10,690 nt of DNA from Nocardia sp. (lineage in GTDB: Bacteria > Actinomycetota > Actinomycetes > Mycobacteriales > Mycobacteriaceae): the NCBI GenBank assembly GCA_017354515.1, contig JAFMQT010000112.1, positions 1-10,690 of the forward strand, given 5' to 3'. The position numbers were made by a program, and so were the translations under genes. A model generated the notes under the pieces. It made no database searches. It worked only from the letters and a program-made list of their open reading frames with translations, and was not told the DNA's origin. This document shows, in pieces, positions 1 through 9,300 of this stretch. Within the stretch, counting starts at the first letter, position 1. The number at the start of each line of letters is the position of its first letter.

Positions 1-330
1 TGCTCAACCCGCCGCGCTCTACCGCGCACCACCCGCTGTTCCAGGTGAGCCTGTCGTTCCAGAATATGGCGCGCACCGCGGTGGAACTGCCGGGGTTGAC
101 CGTCGCGGGAATCGATCAGGATCTGCACGTCTCGCAGTTCGACCTGCAGCTGATGATCGCCGACGCCTACGACGAGGACGGTAATCCGGCCGGTATCGGC
201 GGATTCCTGACCTATGCGACGGACCTGTTCGACGCCGCGACCGTGGAAACCATGGTGAGCCGGCTGATGCTGCTGTTGCACGCGGTGGCGACCGATCCGG
301 CCACTCCGGTCGGCGATCTGGACATCCTCA
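1..330 (+). other. Condensation domain C1, C-terminal end only (module 1)
   Basis: The window begins at LNPPRSTAHHPLFQVSLSFQN, the late C-domain motif that matches NPVRSTARHPLFQV in the other three C domains here. About 100 residues follow, ending with PVGDLDIL, the conserved C-to-A linker. The catalytic HHxxxDG motif lies upstream of the window, so activity and subtype cannot be judged. Its last segment (SQFDLQLMIADAYDEDGNPAGIGG) resembles the same part of C4 more than that of C2 or C3, which carry DSY...GISGMFTYAVDLFD instead. This suggests C1 and C4 belong to one subgroup and C2 and C3 to another. It would join the upstream peptide to the serine loaded by the following A domain. Confidence 0.93.
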
Positions 331-3300
331 CCGCGGCCGAGGGGGCGGCCCTGGTGCGGGCCGCCGCCGGTACGGTGCGCCCGATCCCGGCGCGCACCCT
401 GCCGGATCTGCTCGACGAGGCGGTCGAGGCGCAACCGGACGCGGTCGCGGTGGTCGCCGATATGGCCGATCCGGCGCTGCCCGAATCGGCGGTCTCGCTG
501 GATGTGCTGACCTACGGCGAATTCGGCGACCGAGTGAATCGGCTTGCCCGCCATCTGATTTCGCTGGGCGTCGGACCGGAGTCCCGGGTCGCGCTGGCGC
601 TGCGGCGGGGTACGGATCTGGTGGTCGCCGTGCACGCGGTCATCGCCGCCGGTGGTGCGTATGTGCCGGTCGATCCGGATCAGCCGGCCGAACGAGTCTC
701 CTACATCCTGGACATCGCGGATCCGGTGTGTGTGCTCACCGATTCCGGTGTGCGGAATCTGCCCGTCACCGGCGCGTCGGCCGAATCGGCTGCCCCGGTG
801 CGGGATTGGCGCGGACGCTCGCAATCCCTGGCTCCGGTCCCGGACACCGGACGGCCGGCCGCGCGCGAGGATCTGGTGCGCCTCGACGAGCTGGATCTGT
901 CGGAGGTGTCCGCCGCGCCGGTCACCGACCTCGACCGGCTGACACCGCTGCTGCCGCGGCATCCGGCCTACGTGATCTTCACCTCGGGTTCGACCGGTCG
1001 CCCGAAGGGAGTGTCGGTCTCGCACGCGGCGATCGTGAACCGCCTGCTGTGGATGCAGCACGAGTACGCTCTGCGGGCCGAGGACGCGGTCTTGCAGAAG
1101 ACCCCGGCGACCTTCGATGTGTCGGTGTGGGAGTTGTTCTGGCCGTTGCAGACCGGTGCGCGGTTGGTGGTGGCGCGTCCGGACGGGCACCGGGATCCGG
1201 AGTATCTGGCGCATGTGATCGCCGATCAGGGCGTTTCGGTGGTGCATTTCGTGCCCTCGATGCTGTCGGTATTCGTATCGGCTCTGGGGCCGGAGAACTC
1301 GGGTCTGCGATGCGCTCCGGCGAGCCGGGAGGAGGGAGCGCAGCGTGACCACGGAGGGCTCTCGGAAGCATCGCCATTTACACGCATGCGGTTGCGGCAG
1401 GTGTTCGCTTCCGGTGAGGCGTTGCCGGGTGCGACGGCGCAGCGGTTGCGTGAGCTGACCGGTGCGCACCTGGACAACCTGTACGGTCCGACCGAGGCGG
1501 CCGTGGACGTGACCTATCACGCTGTGACCGATGCCGATACGGTGTCGGTGCCGATCGGCCGGCCGGTCTGGAATACCCGTGTGTACGTGCTGGATACGCG
1601 CCTGCGGCCGGCGGTTCCGGGTGCCGTGGGTGAACTGTATCTGGCGGGTGATCAGCTGGCTCGCGGGTATGTGGGACGCGCCGATCTGACCTCGGATCGG
1701 TTCGTGGCCAACCCGTTCGAGCCGGGCGCTCGGATGTATCGCACCGGTGATCTGGTGAAGTGGAATGCCGCCGGTGAGGTCGAGTACGTGGGCCGCAGTG
1801 ACTTCCAGGTGAAGTTGCGCGGTCAGCGGATCGAGCTGGGTGAGATCGAGGCCGCGTTGCTGGCGCAGGCGGGTGTGGCGCAGTCGGTGGTGGTGCTGCA
1901 CCACGGCTCCACCGGCGACCAGCTGGTGGGCTATGTGGCACCCGAGCCCGGGATCGAAGTATCGGGCGAAGCCGTGAAATCCGCTGTCGAGCAGTCGCTT
2001 CCGGCATATATGGTGCCGTCCGCGGTGATGGTGCTCGAGGAGTTCCCGCTGAACGCCTCCGGCAAGCTCGATCGCCGCGCCCTGCCGGAACCGGTTTTCG
2101 AAACCGAACGGTTCCGGGCGCCGGCGACCCCCGCCGAGGACACGGTGGCCTCGGTCTTCGCCGAGGTGCTCGGCGCCGATCGGGTCGGCGCCGATGACGA
2201 TTTCTTCGCGCTGGGCGGAAACTCCCTGCTCGCAACGCAGGTCGCGGCGCGTCTCGGTGCGGCGATGGATACCCGTGTCCCGGTGCGGGCGCTGTTCGAG
2301 ACATCCACCGTCGCGGGACTGGCTTCGATGCTCGCGCAGCGCGCCGGCACCGGCGACCGGGTGGCATTGACAGCCGGGCCGCGGCCGGCGGAGATCCCGC
2401 TGTCGCTGGCGCAGCAGCGCATGTGGTTCCTGAATCGATTCGATACCGATTCCGGCGCCTACAATGTCTCCGCCGCTGTCCGGTTGACCGGCGAACTCGA
2501 CATTTCCGCGCTGCGGCTGGCACTGGCGGATCTGGTGGGCCGGCACGAGGTCCTGCGCACGGTGTATCCGCAGACCGAATCCGGTCCGGTGCAGGTGATT
2601 CGGCCGGTGGAGGTGGCCGTCCCCGAACTCGAGGTGTCCACCGTCGCCGCGGACCGCGTCGAGGCGGCCGTGGTGGAACTGGTGTCCACCGGCTTCGATG
2701 TCGCCGAGCGGGTTCCGATGCGGGTCGCGCTGTTCCAGGTGAGCGCGACCGAAACAGCCGATGCGGCAGACGAATACGTGCTGGCGATGGCGGTCCATCA
2801 CATCGCCGGTGACGGTGCCTCGATGGCGCCGCTGACCCGGGATCTGATGACCGCCTACGCGGCCCGCTCGGAAGGCAACGCCCCGGCGTGGTCGCCGCTG
2901 CCGGTGCAGTACGCCGATTACGCCATCTGGCAGCGTAATTCGCTGGGATCGCTGGACGATCCGGAGTCGCTGGCCGCCGGGCAGCTGAATTACTGGAAGC
3001 GGGCCCTGGCCGGTCTGCCCGATCAATTGGATCTGCCGACCGACCGCCCGCGGCCGGCGCAACCGAGCTTCACCGGCGACCGGGTCGAATTGCATATCGA
3101 CGCCGACCTGCATCGGGCACTTGCCGATATGGCACGTGAGCGCGGCACCACCCTGTTCATGGTCGTGCACACCGCGTTCGCGGTGCTGCTGGCACGCCTG
3201 TCGGGGACCGGCGATATCGCCATCGGCTCGCCGATCGCCGGTCGCGGTGAGGCCGCGCTGGACGATCTGATCGGCATGTTCGTCAATACGCTGGTACTGC

Positions 3301-6300
3301 GCACCGAGGTCGATCCGGCCGTCGGATTCACCGAACTGCTCAGCCGGCAGCGCGAGATCGACTTGGAGGCGTTCGCGAACGCCGATGTGCCGTTCGAGCA
3401 ACTGGTCGAGGTGCTCAACCCGGTGCGTTCGACCGCGCGGCATCCGCTGTTCCAGGTCAGTCTCGCCTTCCAGAACCTGGGCGGTGCCGAACTGGAGTTG
3501 CCGGGGCTGCGCGTGGCGGGGGTCGACTTCGACACCGCCAGCGCGCAGATGGATCTGAACCTGACCGTCTCCGACTCCTACTCCGACGGCGCCGCGGCCG
3601 GAATCTCCGGAATGTTCACCTACGCGGTGGATCTGTTCGATCGCGGGACCGTCACCGATTTCGCCGAACGCTTCGTGCGCCTGCTGCGTGCGCTGGTCGC
3701 CGCGCCTGACACTCCCGTCGGTGATCTGGCACTGCTGGATGCCGCCGAATACGAGCGCCTCACTCACGTGCACGGCGACGAGGTCATGGCGACCGGCCTG
3801 CTGCCCGATCTGCTCACCGGTGGCCTGGAATTGGGCCGCGACCGGATCGCGGTGCGGTACAACGGTATTTCGGTCACCTACGGTGAACTGGACGAGCGTT
3901 CCTCGCGCCTGGCTCGGGTGCTCATCGAGGCCGGCGTCGGACCCGAACAGCCTGTCGCACTGGCCTTCCCGCGCTCGTTCGAGATGGTACTGGCGGTGCT
4001 GGCGGTGGCCAAGGCCGGCGGCGCCCACATTCCCGTGGATCCGGGCTATCCGGCCGATCGGGTGCGGTACATGCTGTCGGATTCGCGTGCGGTACTGGGG
4101 ATTACCGGTTCGGAGTTCGCTGCGGACCTGCCCGGTGATGTGCGCTGGCTGATGCTCGACGATCCGGCCACCGACGAGGCCTGCGCGGCGAAGTCGGCCG
4201 CGCCGATCACCGATGCCGACCGGCTGACGCCCTTGCACATGTGGCATCCGGCGTACGTCATCTACACCTCGGGGTCGACGGGTAAACCCAAGGGCGTCAC
4301 CGTCACTCATACCGGTCTGGGTGGCCTGGCCGATGTCGCGCGGGACTGGTACGGGTTGGAAGCCGACCATCGTTTCCTGCACATCTGCTCGCCGAGTTTC
4401 GATCCGTCGGTCCTGGAATGGGTGTGCGCCTTCTACACCGGTGCCACCCTGGTGATCGTGCCGCCGGAGATCGTGGGCGGACCCGATCTGGCGGAATTGC
4501 TGCGCACCGAACAGGTCACACACACCATCATAACCCCGGCGGTGCTGGGCACGGTCGATCCCGCGGGGCAGGAGCAGTTGCGGGTGGTGTCCGTCGGCGG
4601 TGACGTCACCACCGCGGAACTGCTCGCCAGGTGGCAGCCGGGACGCGACTACTTCAACGCCTACGGTCCGACCGAGACCACGATCATCTCCACCTACGCG
4701 AACCTGCGGGCGGGCGAACCGGTGACCATCGGTTCGCCGGTGCACGGAATGTCGGCGCTGGTACTGGATTCGCGGCTGCATCCGGTGCCCCGGGGTGTCG
4801 CGGGCGAGCTGTATCTGGCGGGCGGCGCGATCGCGCGCGGATACCGTGGCCGCCCGGATCTGACCGCCGAGCGGTTCGTCGCCAACCCGTGGGGTGAGCC
4901 GGGCACGCGAATGTACCGCACCGGCGACCTGGTGCGCTGGCGCAGCGTGAACGGTGTCGGGGTGCTCGACTATCTGGGCCGCAGCGACTTCCAGGTCAAA
5001 CTGCGCGGACAGCGAATCGAACTGGGCGATATCGAATCAGCGCTGATGGCGCATCCGGCCGTGAGCCAGGCGGTGGCGCTGGTGGTGTCCTCGGCGCTGG
5101 GCGAACAATTGGTCGCCTATACGGTTCCGGCCCCGGACGCCGTCGTGGATACGTCCGAACTGTTGCGCTCGGCCGCCGAGCGACTGCCCTCGTATATGGT
5201 GCCGGCCGCGGTGGTCGTACTGGACGAATTCCCGCTCACCCGGAATGGCAAACTGGACCGGAAGGCGTTGCCGGAGCCGGTGTTCGAGCGTCGCGAATTC
5301 CGGCCGCCGTCCACCCCGATCGAGGAGATCGTGGCCGGTGTCTACGCCGACGTGCTCGGGGTGGCCCGGGTCGGCGCCGACGACGACTTCTTCGAACTGG
5401 GCGGCAATTCGCTGATCGCGACGCAGGTGGTGGCCCGGCTCGGTGCGGCCGTGGGGGGCCGGGTTCCGGTCCGGACACTGTTCGAGGCCTCTACCGTCGC
5501 GGCGCTCGCGGTCGCGGTGGAATCCCGCGCACGCGGCGGGGATCGGGTCGAAATCGGCAGTATCGCACGGCCGGAACGCATTCCGCTGTCGCTTGCCCAG
5601 CAGCGAATGTGGTTCCTGAACCGCTTCGATACCGATTCCGCGGCCTACAACGTGCCCAGCGCGGTCCGCCTGTCCGGCGAACTGGATGTGGCCGCGCTGC
5701 GTGCCGCGGTCGGTGATCTGGTGGCCCGCCACGAGGTGCTGCGCACCATCTACCCGGACACCGACAACGGTCCGGTGCAGGTGATTCTGCCGGTGGGACA
5801 GTCGGTTCCCGAACTCGAGGTGCGCACGCTGCCCCGGGAGCAGGTGCAGGACAGGGTATTCGAACTGCTGTCGACCACGTTCGATGTGACGGTCGAGGTG
5901 CCGTTGCGGATCGGATTGTTCGAGATCAGCGATGCCGAGGACGATTACGTGCTGGCAATGGTGATCCACCATATCGCCGGTGACGGTGCCTCGATCGCGC
6001 CGATGACCCGCGACCTGATGACCGCGTACGTCGCGCGCACCGCCGGTGCGGCGCCGGGATGGGCGCCGCTGCCGGTGCAGTACGCCGATTTCGCGGTCTG
6101 GCAGCGCGAGGTCCTGGGATCGGAACAGGACCCGGATTCGCCGGCCGCCAAGCAGATCGCCTACTGGCAGCGCGAATTGGCCGGCCTGCCCGAACAACTC
6201 GACCTTCCCGCCGATCGCCCGCGTCCGGCCGAACAGTCCTTCGCGGGCGATCAGATCGGCCTCGAGATCGATGCCGAACTGCATCGGGCGCTGGTGGAGA

Positions 6301-9300
6301 TGGCCCGCGCGCAGGGGGCCACCCTGTTCATGGTTGTGCACACCGCACTGGCGGTGCTGCTGGCTCGGCTCTCGGGAACCGACGACATCGCGATCGGCAC
6401 CCCGATGGCCGGTCGCGGCGAGGCGGCCCTGGACGATCTGATCGGCATGTTCGTGAACACCCTGGTGTTCCGGACCCGGGTCGATGGTTCGGCCTCGTTC
6501 ACCGAACTGCTCGCCAAACAGCGGGAGGCCGATATCGCGGCCTTCGCCAATGCCGATGTGCCGTTCGAGCGGCTGGTCGAGGTGCTCAATCCGGTGCGCT
6601 CGACCGCCCGGCATCCGCTGTTCCAGGTGGGACTGGCCTTCCAGAATCTCGGTCGGTCGACGCTCGAGTTGCCCGGGCTGAGTGTGTCCGGGGTGGACTT
6701 CGACACCACCTACGAACAGTACGACCTGAACCTCGCGGTCATCGACAGCTACGCCGAAAACGGTGACCCGGCAGGTATTTCCGGCATGTTCACCTATGCG
6801 GTGGACCTGTTCGATCGGCGCACCGTGGCACTTCTCGCGCAGCGATTCCTGCGGCTGCTCGGTGAGATCATGGTGCGTCCGGACACTCCGGTCGGTGATC
6901 TGGAATTACTCGATCCGGCCGAACGCGAGCGAATCGTGCGAGGCTGGAACGATACCCGCGATCCGATGCCGTCGGAGCTGCTACTCGACGGTTACCGGCG
7001 GATCGCCGCCGAACATCCGGACCGGGTCGCGGTCGCGTACGAGGGTGGTCAGCTCACCTATGCCGAATTCGATCGGCGGGTCAACAGTCTTGCCCGGCAC
7101 CTGATCTCGCTCGGGGTCGGTGCGGACGCGCTGGTGGGCCTGGCGATCCGGCGTTCGGTCGACCAGCTGGTGGGCGTGTACGCGATCCTGGCCGCCGGCG
7201 GCGCGTACGTACCACTCGATCCCGACCATCCGGCCGAGCGCACCGGCTACGTCCTCGATATCGCCGAACCGGTGTGCGTGCTCACCGTGGCCCGCGACAA
7301 CGTGTCGATTCCGGGTGACCGGACCGTGGTGGAGATCGATTCCGTCGATCTGTCCGGCTATTCGTCCGATCCGGTGGACGCGGCCGAATTGCTGCGGCCG
7401 GTGCTGCCGGGCCACCTCGCCTATGTGATCTTCACATCGGGTTCGACGGGCCGTCCGAAGGGTGTCGCGGTCTCCCATGCGGCGGTGGTCAATCAGGTCC
7501 GGTGGATGGCCTACGGCTACGGCCTCGGCAGCGATCTCGTGGTGCTGGTCAAGACGCCGGTGACCTTCGACGCGTCGGTGGAGGAACTATTCCTGGCGCC
7601 GTCGGTGGGCGGCCGCGTCGTGATCGCCTCCCCGGACGGCCACCGCGATCCCCGGTATCTGGCTGGCATGATCGCCGAACATCAGGTGTCGCTGGTCGAT
7701 TTCGTGCCCTCGATGCTGTCGCAATTCCTCGATCTGGCACAGGAATTCGACCTCGGCAGCCTGCGGCTGCTTCCCGTCGGTGGCGAGGCGCTGCCGGCGC
7801 CCCTGGCGCGGCGGGTGCGCGACCGGTTCGGGGTGCGGATCGTCAACGGCTACGGTCCGACCGAAACCACCGTCCAGGTGCTCACCCACGAGGTCACCGA
7901 CGATGACGTGCTGACCGTGCCCATCGGTCGGCCGCTCGCGAATACCACCGCCTACGTATTGGATTCGCGCCTGAACCCGGTTCCGGCCGGGGTCGCCGGC
8001 GAACTGTACGTCGGCGGTGTGCAGGAGGCACGCGGGTACATCTCGCGGCCCGACCTCACCGCTGACCGTTTCGTGGCCAACCCGTTCGAGCCGGGCGCGC
8101 GGATGTACCGCACCGGCGATCTGGTGCGGTGGCGGGAAACCGATCGCGGCGCCGTCGTGGAGTACCTGGGCCGCACCGACTTCCAGGTGAAACTGCGCGG
8201 CCAGCGGATCGAACTCGAGGAGATCGAGGCCGCGCTGCTGGCACAGCCGGCGGTGAGCCGGGCGACGGTGCTGGTCGCCTCCTCCGAGCTCGGTGAACAG
8301 CTGGTCGGCTATGTGGTCCCGGCTCCCGGCGCCACCATCGAGCAGCCGGAATTGCTGCGTGCGGCAGCGGAACTGCTGCCCTCGTATATGGTTCCGGCCG
8401 CGATCGTGGTGCTGGACGAACTGCCGCTCAACGCGAGCGGCAAACTGGATCGAAAGGCCCTGCCGGCACCGGTATTCCAGCGCCGCGAGTTCCGGGCGCC
8501 GGCCACCGCGATCGAGGAGATCGTCGCCGGTGTCTACGCCGAGGTGCTCGGCGTCGAACGGGTCGGCGCGGATGACGACTTCTTCGCACTCGGCGGCAAT
8601 TCGCTGATCGCCACCCAGGTGGCCGCGCGGGTCGGTGCGGCGCTGGGCACCCGGATGCCGGTGCGGGCACTGTTCGATGCCCCGACCGTCTCCGCCCTGG
8701 CCGCGACCGCCGAACAGGACAGCGGCGGTGGCCGTGGCACCGAACTGGGCGCCATCACCCGCCCCGAGCGGATCCCGCTGTCCCCGGCGCAGCAGCGGAT
8801 GTGGTTCCTGAACCGGTTCGACCGGGAGTCCACCGCGTACAACATGCCTGTGGCGGTGCGGCTGTCCGGTGAGCTGGATGTGGCCGCGCTACGTGCCGCG
8901 GTCGGTGATCTGGTGGCTCGGCACGAGGTGCTGCGCACCATCTATCCGGAGACCGAGAACGGTCCCGTGCAGGTGATTCTCCCTGCGGGACAGTCGGTTC
9001 CCGAACTAGAGGTCCGGGCCACGACACCGGACACCGTGCAGGCCGCGGTGATGGATTTACTGGCCACCACCTTCGATGTGACCTCCGAGGTTCCGTTGCG
9101 CGCCGGCCTGTTCGAGCTCGGTGGCGGTGAGTATGTACTGGCGATGGTGGTCCATCACATCGCCTCCGACGGCGCCTCCGACGGTCCGATGACCCGCGAC
9201 CTGATGACCGCCTATATGGCGCGGACCGCCGGAGAAGCCCCCGGCTGGGCACCGCTGCCGGTGCAGTACGCCGACTACGCGGTGTGGCAGCGCGCGGTGC

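Noticed and set aside
481..790. The 10-mer CCGAATCGGC occurs at 481-490 and 781-790, in two of the expanded A1 loops
   Set aside because: Exact 10-mer pairs are expected by chance many times over in a 10-kb GC-rich window, so this does not support a common inserted element.
728..1348. A 206-codon + strand frame starting at 728, and similar frames at 2423, 6059 and 7502
   Set aside because: They are out-of-frame shadows of the NRPS frame with Gly/Arg/Ala-rich text and no conserved motifs.
1290..1400. A frameshift or sequencing error in A1 near the odd segment
   Set aside because: The codon phase is the same before (PSMLSVFV) and after (LRQVFASGEAL), with no stop in between, so the extra sequence is a multiple of three and no shift is needed.
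4527..4538. The TAA within CATCATAACCCC in A2 as a premature stop
   Set aside because: In the NRPS frame the codons are ATC ATA ACC CCG; the TAA is out of phase, and the only oddity is one rare ATA isoleucine codon.
5037..6614. A 525-codon open frame on the minus strand
   Set aside because: It lies fully antisense to C3, its translation is rich in Arg, Gly and His without any recognisable domain, and long antisense frames are expected opposite G/C-ending codons in very GC-rich genes.
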